Source: Pseudomonas sp. P818 (GTDB lineage: Bacteria; Pseudomonadota; Gammaproteobacteria; Pseudomonadales; Pseudomonadaceae). From it: 64,000 nucleotides of DNA. Location of the stretch: the NCBI RefSeq assembly GCF_000418555.1, contig NZ_ATKM01000013.1, forward strand, positions 180,011 to 244,010, written 5' to 3'. Below the pieces are notes generated by a model. The model was not told where the DNA came from and did not search any database. It saw only the letters and a program-made list of their open reading frames with translations. The position numbers and the translations under genes are program-made. Each line of letters starts with the position of its first letter. Positions within the stretch are counted from its first letter, which is position 1. Below, piece by piece: positions 50,172 to 57,807 of the stretch.

Positions 50172-51028
50172 GAGCGTGTTATGAACCTTGAAGAAGCGCA
50201 GCAGCATTTCCGAGCATGAGGATTGAGAAGACGACGTAGTGCAAGCCTGCCAGGGTTTCAGGAAGACGCTCGTAGTCACGCGCCAACCGCCGGAATCGGT
50301 TGACCCAGCCGAAGCTGCGTTCGACGACCCATCGACGCGGCAAGAGTACAAAGCCCTTCTTTGCTTCAGGCAGCTTCACAACATGCAGTTCGATACCTTC
50401 TTCCCTTGCAGCCTCCGCCGGATCTTTGCCGGTATAGCCCTGATCGACGAACGCAAGCTTTACGGTCTGGCCCGTCACGTGTTGAACCTCCTGTGCCAGG
50501 GCGCTCACCTGGGCGCGCTCCTGCTCATTGGCAGGCGTGACCTGAACTGCCAGAAGATGGCCAAGCGTATCCACGGCCATATGCACCTTGCTGCCTTTCT
50601 TGCGCTTGTAGCCGTCATAGCCAGCGCGTGGCCCACTTTCACAGGTGGACTGCACGGTGCGCCCATCCGGAATGACGGCGCTGGGCTGGCCTTGCTTGCC
50701 TTGGGCCACGCGTAACACCGAGCGCAGGTCGTTGACCATCGCTTCGAAGCAACCGGCCTGCAGCCAGCGCTGAGTCTGCTGGTAGACCGCCTCCCATGGC
50801 GGAAATTCATGGGGAATCAAGCGCCATGGTGCTCCGGCCCGGGCCATCCAGCGCAACGCATTGAACATCACGCGAAGATCGTATCTGCGCTGTCGAGCCT
50901 CTGGATCCATTAGTGTCAGGTAGGGCGCGGCAAAGGCCCACTCTTCATCGGAAACATCGGTCGGATACGGACGGGATGGCTTCATCCCGTTACGATAGCG
51001 AAACGGGATCAAAGTTCATAACACGCTC
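50172..51028 (-). mobile_element. IS5-family insertion sequence, complete
   Basis: This 857-bp element is bounded by inverted repeats that begin GAGCGTGTTATGAAC at both ends. The repeats match at 19 of the first 20 positions, as far as TTGA; the mismatch is a C/T at position 16. Both sides are flanked by the dinucleotide TA (50170-50171 and 51029-51030), and joining the flanks restores TTAA. That fits the YTAR target and 2-bp duplication of the IS427 group. The single transposase gene is intact. Confidence 0.88.
50179..50985 (-). CDS. IS5-family transposase (IS427-group-like)
   Basis: This 268-residue DDE transposase is counted from the ATG at 50985 (MKPSRPYPTDVSDEEW). The frame stays open to 51012, inside the terminal repeat. 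The N-terminal DUF4096-type domain (YDLRVMFNALRWMARAGAPWRLIPHEFPPW) is followed by the catalytic core: first Asp in VIPDGRTVQST, second in AFVDQGYTG, and Glu in RWVVERSFGWVNRFRRLARDYE. All three acidic residues are present, so the enzyme is probably active. The stop lies eight bases inside the left end of the element. One frame is used throughout, with no programmed frameshift seen. Confidence 0.92.
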   Translation of the reverse strand: MKPSRPYPTDVSDEEWAFAAPYLTLMDPEARQRRYDLRVMFNALRWMARAGAPWRLIPHEFPPWEAVYQQTQRWLQAGCFEAMVNDLRSVLRVAQGKQGQPSAVIPDGRTVQSTCESGPRAGYDGYKRKKGSKVHMAVDTLGHLLAVQVTPANEQERAQVSALAQEVQHVTGQTVKLAFVDQGYTGKDPAEAAREEGIELHVVKLPEAKKGFVLLPRRWVVERSFGWVNRFRRLARDYERLPETLAGLHYVVFSILMLGNAAALLQGS

Positions 51029-51030
51029 TA

Positions 51031-51802
51031 AGGCTGTATGGACGTGTCGGCACGATGTGCCGCCGGATCTTCGGGCTGCGCCCCGTGCTACTTTTGCCGT
51101 CACGGCTATTCGGCTTCAATCCCTCACGCCTTCGAGCCGACGCTTTCTTCCGGGGGGGGGGGCGGTGCATGGCCCAGCCCCGCCACGCGTAGCTTGGCAC
51201 CTCACGAATACTGCCGAACTGGCACTGCCGGTTTAGCCAGGTTAGCGCCCCGCCGTACTGGGCGGGGCTTGTGGGGCTACGCCCCGGCTTGCTGCGGCAG
51301 GGTGGGCCAAAGCGTGCCGTCCTCGACGCTGGCGGTTCGCGCCTGTACGTCACGAAGGACGGTTCACCGACACGCCACCCGGCCTCGCTATGGAGCATCC
51401 ACGCCACGCCTCAAGCCCGTCGCCGCAATCTGCGGCAAGGAGCGTTCTCGCTTGTCGTTGGGGTGTTGGCCTTGCCAGTGCCAGGGTGCAAGCCGGTGAA
51501 GCCGTCACGCGGGGATGCCGAGTCGGCCACATCTCCATTCGGGAGCGGGCGGCCTGTGCGTCCTTGGCTTGTCGTGAATCCTGGCGAGGGAACGGCTGCG
51601 CCTTGGGCTTCATGGCCGCAACCTTCCAGCGAAAACAATTTCCCCTGCGCTACGCGCATTCCTCTCGGGACAAATTCTTTTCGCTTCCAGGCTCTCCACG
51701 GTGTTGCGACCGCTGCGCGGTGCGGCCAGCCCATCCCCCGCCGGCCGGATCACAACAAGGACGCACTGGCGCGACCTCGTTCAACCCGAAAGGAGAAACA
51801 TC
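51031..51802 (+). other. Intergenic region between the IS element and the DUF736 gene
   Basis: I find no convincing gene in these 772 bases. They contain a run of 11 G (51152-51162). A perfect 8-bp hairpin, GCCCCGCC / GGCGGGGC, lies at 51247-51268 without a T-run. Near the end, AAGGAG at 51789-51794 is the ribosome binding site of the DUF736 gene. Similar long spacers before DUF736 are common in this ICE family. Confidence 0.5.
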
Positions 51803-52249
51803 ATGGCTAACATCGGCACCTTCACCGCAGAGAAAGACGGCTTCACCGGCCAGCTCCGCACCCTGACCCTGAACGTCAAGGTCAAGCTGATTCCCAACGA
51901 CAAGGGCGACACCGAGAACGCCCCCGACTTCCGCCTTCAGGCGGCCGGCCACGACATCGGCGCGGCGTGGAAGAAGACCAGCGAAGCCGGGCGGCCCTAC
52001 GTGTCCGTATCCCTCGACGATCCTTCGTTCTCGGCGACGGTCTATGCCCGCCTGATCGAGAACGAGGACGGCACGCACGACCTGATCTGGTCGCGCAGCA
52101 CCCAAGGCGGCCTGACGGCCGCCCACGGCGCCCCGCCCATTGCGGCGGGGCGCCGTGCTGCTGGCGCAGCACGTTACGCACGCGCCTACGGCGTGTCGCG
52201 TTCCTTCAACACCGCCTCAAGCTCCTGGCGCACCTGCGCCAGAAGCTGA
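51803..52249 (+). CDS. DUF736-family protein with an abnormal C-terminal extension
   Basis: The first about 100 residues are a typical DUF736 protein: [43 protein letters not shown] and HDLIWSR. Normal members end within a few residues of LIWSR. Here the frame continues 45 residues through a perfect terminator hairpin and into the opposing XRE gene. Removing one C from the CCC at 52101-52103 would restore a stop at 52113-52115. So either a one-base insertion abolished the normal stop or there is a sequencing error. DUF736 proteins are small single-domain ICE/plasmid proteins of unknown function. Confidence 0.82.
   Translation: MANIGTFTAEKDGFTGQLRTLTLNVKVKLIPNDKGDTENAPDFRLQAAGHDIGAAWKKTSEAGRPYVSVSLDDPSFSATVYARLIENEDGTHDLIWSRSTQGGLTAAHGAPPIAAGRRAAGAARYARAYGVSRSFNTASSSWRTCARS
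52125..52156. terminator. Bidirectional terminator between the DUF736 and XRE genes
   Basis: A perfect 13-bp stem (arms ACGGCGCCCCGCC and GGCGGGGCGCCGT, six-base loop) is followed at once by a second perfect hairpin, GTGCTGC / GCAGCAC. It lies between convergent genes. There is no T-run in either direction. Confidence 0.6.
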
Positions 52250-52479
52250 TCGGCCTTGCGCGTGCTGTCGCCGGCATAGGCCAGCGTCAGCAACGTCAAC
52301 GGATGCACGTCCATGACCTCGCACAGCTCGGTCAGCTTGTGCATGGTCGGGCTTTTCAAGTCGCGTTCCAGCGAACTCATGTAGGTGCGGCTGGACACGT
52401 CGGAGAACGCTTCTTGGCTCAAGCCACGCGCTTTCCTGACCGTCCGTATTGCCGTGGCCAATGAGTGTTTCGCTGTCAC
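52186..52479 (-). CDS. XRE-family transcriptional regulator
   Basis: This 97-residue HTH regulator shows [50 protein letters not shown], a classic Cro/C1-type DNA-binding domain. A short helical tail, [18 protein letters not shown], probably serves in dimerisation. I choose the GTG at 52479 because the family normally begins (M)TAKHSLA and GGGGA lies upstream. An ATG at 52527 would add 16 residues of unusual sequence. A 7-bp inverted repeat (52484-52505) lies right in front of this start, so autorepression is likely. It probably governs ICE backbone genes. Confidence 0.87.
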   Translation of the reverse strand: MTAKHSLATAIRTVRKARGLSQEAFSDVSSRTYMSSLERDLKSPTMHKLTELCEVMDVHPLTLLTLAYAGDSTRKADQLLAQVRQELEAVLKERDTP

Positions 52480-52797
52480 CAACTTGGTTTCCCCGTAAAA
52501 ACCAAGATGACAGCCCATTGCACCCAATAGGGCTACAATCTAAAGTGTTCATTCCTATTGGCCGAACCGCTTTCGTGCTTTTACGGAAATCCGCATGGGC
52601 GGATTCCGACAGAATCGGGGAACCGCATCTGTGTCTTTCCTGGCCTGCGGAATTCCGCTTCTGCGTTTCCGTGCATGTACGGATTCGATGGCTTGCGCCT
52701 TCGTGCTTTCCCGCCAAAGCACGCATCCGCTTCGGCGGTTCCGCGCTTCGGTGGAAAATCGTATCCGTGCATCCTCGGATGCGTGGGGATTCGGGCC
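52480..52797. promoter_or_regulatory. Regulatory intergenic region with operator-like repeats
   Basis: This divergent control region lies between the XRE and DUF2958 genes. The perfect inverted repeat TTGGTTT / AAACCAA spans 52484-52505. A second, CCAATAG / CTATTGG, has arms at 52524-52530 and 52555-52561 (31 bp between arm starts). The palindrome GCGGAATTCCGC is at 52647-52658. The decamer TTCGTGCTTT occurs at 52572-52581 and 52700-52709. These are plausible regulator sites. I could not place promoter boxes with confidence. Confidence 0.5.
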
Positions 52798-53148
52798 ATG
52801 ACCCAGCCGCTCGTCACCGCTGAACAGCAGGCACAACTGCTCGCCGTCGGCGCGGCACGCGCCGCTGATCGGGGCATCGACCCGATGCCGGCGGTGCGAC
52901 TGTTCACCCCTGACGCGCACGCCACCTGGTTGCTGGCCGCGCTCGACCCGGCCGATGGCGATACGGCATGGGGGCTGATCGACCTGGGAATAGGCATGCC
53001 CGGCCTGGGCCATGTGAAGCTGTCCGATCTGGCGTCCATCATCGGGCCGCACAAGCAGCCTGTGATGCGCGATCGCTACTTCCAGCCCGTGCGGCTGCTG
53101 TCGGAGTACCTGCGGCTGGCCGAGGAAAGCGGTTCGATCACCGACTGA
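52798..53148 (+). CDS. DUF2958-family protein
   Basis: This 116-residue soluble protein matches DUF2958 along its length: EQQAQLLAVGAARAADRGIDPMPAVRLFTPDAHATWLLAALDP, then GLIDLGIGMPGLGHVKLSDLASI and a C-terminal RDRYFQPVRLLSEYLRLAEESG. The family is typical of Tn4371-like ICEs and related plasmids; its function is unknown. The ATG at 52798 gives the normal family N-terminus. The frame is open further upstream, but that part reads through the repeat-rich control region and is unlikely to be translated. Confidence 0.87.
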   Translation: MTQPLVTAEQQAQLLAVGAARAADRGIDPMPAVRLFTPDAHATWLLAALDPADGDTAWGLIDLGIGMPGLGHVKLSDLASIIGPHKQPVMRDRYFQPVRLLSEYLRLAEESGSITD

Positions 53149-53484
53149 GCAGTCCCAGCCAACGACGGCGCATTCTGACTATTTCAGTCTTACCCAAGAC
53201 CTGCGCAGTCTGAATCCGCATTCTTGCACCGAAGCGGTGCGTTCTGTTGCAAACAGTCATGGTTTTTGGTGCGGGCTGCTGCACGGTGCTTCATGCTGCG
53301 CGCTGTTTTCGTGGCGGCGCAGCCGTCGCATTCAGACGATTTCCGCAATGCCCTGGAGCGAATCAGTCTTGACACCAGCAGTTACAGCTTATCCCGATTT
53401 CGATGACGACTTGATGGCGACTCGATAGCTCCCGCACGGCGGAATCCGTGGCGACGTTCCTGCTGAATGACAGGAGGCTGCGTC
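53149..53484 (+). other. Intergenic region with GCATTCTGAC-like repeats
   Basis: This 336-base spacer without a convincing gene contains several related short motifs: CGCATTCTGAC near 53169, GCAGTCTGAATCCGCATTCTTGC near 53206-53226, GCGTTCTG near 53240 and CGCATTCAGAC near 53328. They could be binding sites for one of the backbone regulators. AGGAGG at 53472-53477 is the ribosome binding site of the DUF2285 gene. Confidence 0.45.
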
Positions 53485-54282
53485 ATGGCTGACCCGAACG
53501 CCGAACACTGGTATCCGACCGCCGCGTATCTCTACACGCTGCACCTCGACGGCCCCGCGTTGGCGTGGGAATACCTGCGTCGCCACCCCGACTACCGCCG
53601 CGACTGGCTGCGCCGGCGCCGCCGGCCAGAGGCCGCCGCGCGCTGGGGACTGCGCCTGCTGGAAGATCCCGCCCTGGATGCGCGCGACGCGCATCCGGCC
53701 TGGTTCCCCGATCACGATGCGGTGGTGCAGCTCTACCCGGACGCCGACCCGCCGCCCGACGCGGTGGCCTTCGCGTTCTGGCGCCTCCCCGGCCAAAAGC
53801 GCCTGATACACGATGGCAAGCGCCTGGTGCTGCTGACACGCTGGCCGGGCTGCTGCCTGCGGCTGGTGATCGCTCCCGGCCTGGCCGACGGCATGGCCTA
53901 CGCCTATGCCATCCGCGCCTGCGCCGCATCCTGCGGACGCTATCAGGCGCTGGCGGCCGAACTGGACAAGCTGGCCACCGCCGGCGATGCAGCGCCGGCG
54001 GGAACGGAACGGTCGCGGCCGGCACCCGCGGCGCTGCTGGAGCTGAACACGCTCCAGGCGCTCGACGGCACCCTCGCAGGCGCATCCCTGCGCGACGTGG
54101 CCGAAGGGCTGTTCGGCGTCGATGCCGTCGCCGACGACTGGTACGCCGACAGCGCCTTGCGCGCCCGCGTTCGCCGGCTGGTACGGCGGGGCGATGCGCT
54201 GATGCGCGGCGGCTACCGCCGCCTTGCACAGCTTCCGCCCGTTGCACAGGGACGCGCTGCATCCCCTGCAAAACGTCCCTGA
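53485..54282 (+). CDS. DUF2285-family regulator-like protein
   Basis: This 265-residue protein has an N-terminal region typical of this ICE family (HWYPTAAYLYTLHLDGPALAWEYLRRHPDYRRDW). A DUF2285 domain follows at about residues 165-255 (LLELNTLQALDGTLAGASLRDVAEGLFG ... SALRARVRRLVRRGDALMRGGYRRL), which contains an HTH-like segment. It is probably a DNA-binding protein linked to replication or partition control of the element, but its role is not established. AGGAGG is perfectly spaced from the ATG at 53485. The AlpA-like gene lies 75 bases downstream. Confidence 0.87.
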   Translation: MADPNAEHWYPTAAYLYTLHLDGPALAWEYLRRHPDYRRDWLRRRRRPEAAARWGLRLLEDPALDARDAHPAWFPDHDAVVQLYPDADPPPDAVAFAFWRLPGQKRLIHDGKRLVLLTRWPGCCLRLVIAPGLADGMAYAYAIRACAASCGRYQALAAELDKLATAGDAAPAGTERSRPAPAALLELNTLQALDGTLAGASLRDVAEGLFGVDAVADDWYADSALRARVRRLVRRGDALMRGGYRRLAQLPPVAQGRAASPAKRP

Positions 54283-54357
54283 GCAAGAAGCCTTGCTTTC
54301 TTGAAAGTGCCTCTATCCGGCCGCGTGGTGTGGCCGGGCTTGATGGAGGTACATCCC

Positions 54358-54642
54358 ATGCGACCCGCTCCCTTGCGGCCTGCCGCCGCTGCTGTCGCTG
54401 CGCCCGTGCAGCCCCAACGCTACCTGACCAACGACGAAGCCGCCGAATACCTGCGGCTGTCGCCGCGCACGCTGGAGAAACAGCGCGTGATCGGCGGCGG
54501 CCCGAAGTTCCGCAAGTTCGGCCGCCGCGTCATGTATGCCGTGAGCGACCTCGACGCCTGGGCCGATGCGCGCAGCTACGCGGCGACTTCCGACCCGGAA
54601 TATGCCGAACGGCATGCGGGCGACTACCGTGACGGCCGCTGA
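54358..54642 (+). CDS. AlpA/excisionase-like helix-turn-helix protein
   Basis: This 94-residue protein carries a MerR/AlpA-type winged HTH: RYLTNDEAAEYLRLSPRTLEKQRVIGGGPKFRKFGRRVMYAVSDLDAWADAR. Proteins of this type act as excisionases or as activators of integrase genes, and in this ICE family they lie just before repA. The ATG at 54358 follows GGAGG at 54345-54349. An inverted repeat, CCGGCC / GGCCGG (54317-54337), lies just upstream and may be its own or a neighbour's binding site. The C-terminal tail is short and acidic. Confidence 0.87.
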   Translation: MRPAPLRPAAAAVAAPVQPQRYLTNDEAAEYLRLSPRTLEKQRVIGGGPKFRKFGRRVMYAVSDLDAWADARSYAATSDPEYAERHAGDYRDGR

Positions 54643-54668
54643 TTTCTGGCTCGCCGGTGGCCATCGCC

Positions 54669-55526
54669 ATGTCCAGCCCATCGCTGCCCCTGCGGCAGCG
54701 ACCAGCGCAGCAACGCGAACAGCTCGACCTGTTCCGCGCGTTGCCGGGCGACATGGCGCCGCGCGACAGCCAGGACTTGATGGCCTTTCCGTTCTTCTCG
54801 CTCGCCAAGTCGCGGCGCACCGAGCCGATCGACTTCCGGGCGGGTGGCATCACCATCCGCGTGGAGGGAACGCAGGAGCACGGCATCGCAACGATCTGGG
54901 ATGCCGACGTTTTGATTTGGGCGGCCTCGCAGATCGTGGAGGCGCGCGACGCAGGCATTCGCCCGTCGCGCTGGATACACGCCACGCCCTACGAAATCCT
55001 GCGCTTCATCGGGCGCGGCACGTCCCTCAACGACTACCAGCGTCTGAAAGCCGCGCTCGACCGGCTGCAATCGACCAGCGTGGCGACTTCCATCCGCGAA
55101 ACCACTGGGCGGCGCTTGCACCGCTTTTCGTGGGTGAACGAATGGCGCGAGCTGGCCGACGCCAGCGGCACGCCGCTGGGCATCGAGCTGATCCTGCCGG
55201 ACTGGTTCTATGCCGGCGTGCTAGATGCCGCCCTGGTGCTGACCATCGACCCGGCCTATTTCCGCTTGAAGGGCGGCATCGAACGCTGGCTGTACCGCCT
55301 GGTGCGCAAGCACGGCGGACGGCAGGAGCACGGCTGGCAATTCGACTTCCGGCACCTCTACCGCAAGTCGGGCAGCGCGGCCCGCTTCTCGGACTTCGCC
55401 TACGACCTGCGCATGCTGGTGGCGCGGCAGTCGCTGCCCGGCTACGTCCTGGGCATCGAGCCGATGCCGGGCGAAAGGCTGGAACTGCTGACCTTCCGGC
55501 CCGTGCCGTTCACGGCACGGGGATAA
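54669..55526 (+). CDS. repA: Replication initiator protein A (RepA)
   Basis: This 285-residue protein matches the replication initiator A family of plasmids and Tn4371-like ICEs: REQLDLFRALPGDMAPRDSQDLMAFPFFSLAK, then ATPYEILRFIGRGTSLNDYQRLKAALDRLQST, ERWLYRLVRKHGG and LLTFRPVPFTARG. It should bind iterons and start plasmid-like replication of the excised element. Three near-identical repeats lie just after its stop codon. The ATG at 54669 is chosen; a GTG at 54657 would add four residues. The downstream ParA gene completes a replication/partition module. Confidence 0.88.
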   Translation: MSSPSLPLRQRPAQQREQLDLFRALPGDMAPRDSQDLMAFPFFSLAKSRRTEPIDFRAGGITIRVEGTQEHGIATIWDADVLIWAASQIVEARDAGIRPSRWIHATPYEILRFIGRGTSLNDYQRLKAALDRLQSTSVATSIRETTGRRLHRFSWVNEWRELADASGTPLGIELILPDWFYAGVLDAALVLTIDPAYFRLKGGIERWLYRLVRKHGGRQEHGWQFDFRHLYRKSGSAARFSDFAYDLRMLVARQSLPGYVLGIEPMPGERLELLTFRPVPFTARG

Positions 55527-55550
55527 CTGCGGGAAAAGGTGTGGACGGCC

Positions 55551-55615
55551 TCGTGCTATCAGGAGTACCGGGTATCGTGCTATCGGGAGTACGACCCTCG
55601 TGCTATCAGGAGTAC
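55551..55615 (+). repeat. Iteron array (candidate replication origin)
   Basis: Three direct repeats of TCGTGCTATCAGGAGTAC lie at 55551-55568, 55575-55592 and 55598-55615. The first and third are identical and the second differs by one base. The spacing of 24 and 23 bp puts them on the same DNA face. They directly follow repA and are followed by an AT-rich stretch with CTAACT units at 55657, 55667 and 55680, a possible melting region. Confidence 0.8.
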
Positions 55616-55767
55616 GAAAACGCCGCAAAGCCAGTAACAGCGCGGGTTTGCGTCCCCTCTAACTTACCTAACTATAAATCTCTAACTTTTAGTAGAAGCG
55701 CGCCGTTTCGGTGGACAACCGCGAAACGGCACGGCCAGGCCGGCTTTCCAGCAGCGAGGGCCGCGCC

Positions 55768-56406
55768 ATGATCTTCGCGTTTCTCAACCAGAAAGGCGGC
55801 GTCGGCAAGACCACGCTCGCCACCCACATCGCCGGCGAGCTGGCGCTGCGTGGTCTGCACGTCATCCTGCTGGACGCCGACCCGCAGGGTTCATCGCTGG
55901 ACTGGACGCAGCGCAGAAGCCAGCAGGGCTTGCCACGGCTGTTCAGCGCCGTGGGCCTCGCCCGCGAGACACTGCATCAGGAAGCGCCCGAGCTGGCGCG
56001 CCGCGCCGATCACGTCATCATCGACGGCCCGCCGCGCATCGCCGCCCTGGCGCGCTCGGCGCTGCTGGCGGCCGAGCGCGTGCTGATTCCTGTGCAGCCC
56101 AGCCCGTATGACCTGTGGGCCAGCGCCGAGATGGTGGCGCTGATCCGTGAGGCACAGGTGTTCCGGCCTGCGCTGCGCGCGGCCTTCGTCATCAATCGGC
56201 GCGTCAGCACCACCATCATCGGCAGGGAAGCGCGGCAATCGCTGGCCGAACAGCCGCTGCCGGCGCTGCGCAGCGAAGTGCGCCAGCGCATCGTCTTCGC
56301 CGATAGCGTGGCCGCTGGCCGGCTCGCCCGCGAGACAGCGCCCGACAGCGCCGCCGCACGCGAGATCGCCGCGCTCGCCGATGAACTGCTGCGGTGGCCG
56401 ACATGA
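55768..56406 (+). CDS. parA: ParA-family partition ATPase
   Basis: This 212-residue ATPase has the deviant Walker A box KGGVGKTT at residues 9-16, typical of ParA/MinD proteins, plus LLDADPQGS and IIDGPPR for the other nucleotide-binding motifs. It is the short form without an N-terminal HTH. It should drive segregation or spatial positioning of the element's circular form. The ATG at 55768 gives the typical MIFAFLNQKGG start. The stop overlaps the following gene by ATGA, forming a parA-centred operon that continues into the mobilisation genes. Confidence 0.92.
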   Translation: MIFAFLNQKGGVGKTTLATHIAGELALRGLHVILLDADPQGSSLDWTQRRSQQGLPRLFSAVGLARETLHQEAPELARRADHVIIDGPPRIAALARSALLAAERVLIPVQPSPYDLWASAEMVALIREAQVFRPALRAAFVINRRVSTTIIGREARQSLAEQPLPALRSEVRQRIVFADSVAAGRLARETAPDSAAAREIAALADELLRWPT

Positions 56407-56666
56407 GCAGCCCGCGCAGCAAGCGCGTCGGCATCGGCGCACGTCCGCCCGCGAATCCGCACGCCGAGGCGTGGATTCGCCAGGGCGATGCCGATGCGCT
56501 CAATAAGGGCGACCTCTACACCGCACGCTTGACCCTCGACGTGACGCCCGCGCTGCGCGCGCGCATCAAGATCGCCGCTTTCGGCCAGGGCGTGACCGTG
56601 GCCGAACTGCTGCGCGGACTACTGGAACGAGAGTTCCCCGACAACCGCACGGAGAACCTGCCATGA
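56403..56666 (+). CDS. Small ParA-associated protein, ribbon-helix-helix-like
   Basis: This 87-residue basic protein is co-translated with ParA (ATGA). The C-terminal half, LTLDVTPALRARIKIAAFGQGVTVAELLRGLLEREF, has the strand-helix-helix pattern of ribbon-helix-helix DNA-binding proteins. It is therefore probably the centromere-binding partner of ParA or a repressor of the operon. The N-terminal PRSKRVGIGARPPANPHAEAWIRQG is conserved in this position in related ICEs and may bind ParA. The assignment as partner is inferred from gene order. Confidence 0.8.
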   Translation: MSSPRSKRVGIGARPPANPHAEAWIRQGDADALNKGDLYTARLTLDVTPALRARIKIAAFGQGVTVAELLRGLLEREFPDNRTENLP

Positions 56667-57211
56667 ACGCACCCGCCTTGCCTGCCGCTCAGGCGGCGAC
56701 GGCTGCTGCGCTGCCGCCTTCGCTTTCGACGCTCGCCGGCCAGGCCGGCAGCGTGCCGCTGACTCGCGTATCGCTCGCCTACATTGAACCGCGATTCAAG
56801 CTCTACCTGCGTTTCGGCGAACCGGCGCGCATGCTGCGGCTCGACCGCTGGCGGCGCTGCGCGGTGTTCCTGCCGCGTGCAATGTTCTGCCGCGTGCGCT
56901 GGGAAGCAAACGACTACGGCACGATCCGTTGGCAGCTCATGGTGATGCAAGCCGCCACGCCGCTGGACGACATGCAGTGCATCCCCGGCGTGCAGCCGGG
57001 CGCACGCCTGCTGCTGCACGCCGAAGGCGAAAACGCGGTGCGTGTCGTGCTGGAACGCATCGACGGCATCGAAGGGCAAGACATCGCCGCCATCGACGTG
57101 TCGCCCGCGTACTGGCGCACGCTGGGCAACCGTCTGGCGGCCCGCCTAGCGCTGCCCGAATACACCGCCGAGCGGCACGCCGCTTGGCTGGCCGGAAGGG
57201 CGCTGCCATGA
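56663..57211 (+). CDS. DUF2840-family protein
   Basis: This 182-residue protein matches DUF2840: LTRVSLAYIEPRFKLYLRFGEPARMLRLDRWRRCAVFLP, then RVRWEANDYGTIRWQLMVMQA and GVQPGARLLLHAEGENAVR. It lies between the partition pair and traF in Tn4371-like ICEs. It overlaps the upstream and downstream genes by ATGA, which suggests stoichiometric production with them. No catalytic residues or membrane segments are evident. The function is unknown; a role in mobilisation or relaxosome formation is possible from context. Confidence 0.87.
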   Translation: MNAPALPAAQAATAAALPPSLSTLAGQAGSVPLTRVSLAYIEPRFKLYLRFGEPARMLRLDRWRRCAVFLPRAMFCRVRWEANDYGTIRWQLMVMQAATPLDDMQCIPGVQPGARLLLHAEGENAVRVVLERIDGIEGQDIAAIDVSPAYWRTLGNRLAARLALPEYTAERHAAWLAGRALP

Positions 57212-57807
57212 CGACCCAATCCAACACCACATGCACGCACGAAGTCGCGCCGCATCCTCGCTCGCGCCTGCGCGTTCGCATCGTGCTGGCGGGCTTCGCC
57301 GCCGTCGGCTTCGCTGCGCTGGCCTGGGCGGCTTTCGTGTCGCCGCTGCCGCGTCTGACCTACAACCCGTCCGACAGCGTGGCGGTCGGCTGGTATCGCA
57401 TCGAGCCGCTCGACCTGCGCACCGCCTCGCTGCCACGTCCGTTGTCCGTGGACAGCATTGTGCTGGTGCCGCTGCCCGACAGGGCCGCCATGCTGGCTGC
57501 GCAGCGCGGCTACCTGCCGACCCGCGTTCCGCTGCTCAAACGTGTGGGCGCAGTCGCGCCGCAACACGTTTGCATCGTCGCCGGGCAGGTACGCATCGAC
57601 GGCGTGCCTGCGGCCGCCGCGCTGCCTGCCGACCGGCTGGGCCGGCCGCTGCCATCCTTGCAGCTTTGCCGCCGCCTCGAACCGGGCGAGCTGTTCCTGT
57701 TGAGCGTGACCAATCCGGCGTCGTTTGACAGCCGCTATTTCGGCCCGGTCAGCGCATCCGCCGTGATCGGCATCGCGCACCCGGTCTGGCTGGAGACACG
57801 CCCATGA
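57208..57807 (+). CDS. traF: TraF, S26-family signal peptidase-like conjugation protein
   Basis: This 199-residue protein has one N-terminal membrane segment (about residues 23-44). Its periplasmic serine protease domain is of the type I signal peptidase/TraF family. The region NPSDSVAVGWYRI (52-64) contains the candidate nucleophile Ser55 or Ser57, and LLKRVGAV (109-116) holds the general base Lys111. A C-terminal DSRYFGPVSASAVIGIAHPV is conserved. In RP4, TraF processes the pilin into its cyclic form; the equivalent here is inferred. Both ends overlap neighbours by ATGA. Confidence 0.9.
   Translation: MTTQSNTTCTHEVAPHPRSRLRVRIVLAGFAAVGFAALAWAAFVSPLPRLTYNPSDSVAVGWYRIEPLDLRTASLPRPLSVDSIVLVPLPDRAAMLAAQRGYLPTRVPLLKRVGAVAPQHVCIVAGQVRIDGVPAAAALPADRLGRPLPSLQLCRRLEPGELFLLSVTNPASFDSRYFGPVSASAVIGIAHPVWLETRP

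Noticed and set aside
51271..51810. Open frame in the spacer before the DUF736 gene
   Set aside because: No ribosome binding site and no domain-like pattern; it overlaps the well-supported DUF736 start.
55551..55615. Three short repeats considered as a CRISPR array
   Set aside because: The repeats are 18 bp with spacers of only 5-6 bp and lie after repA, which fits iterons and not CRISPR.
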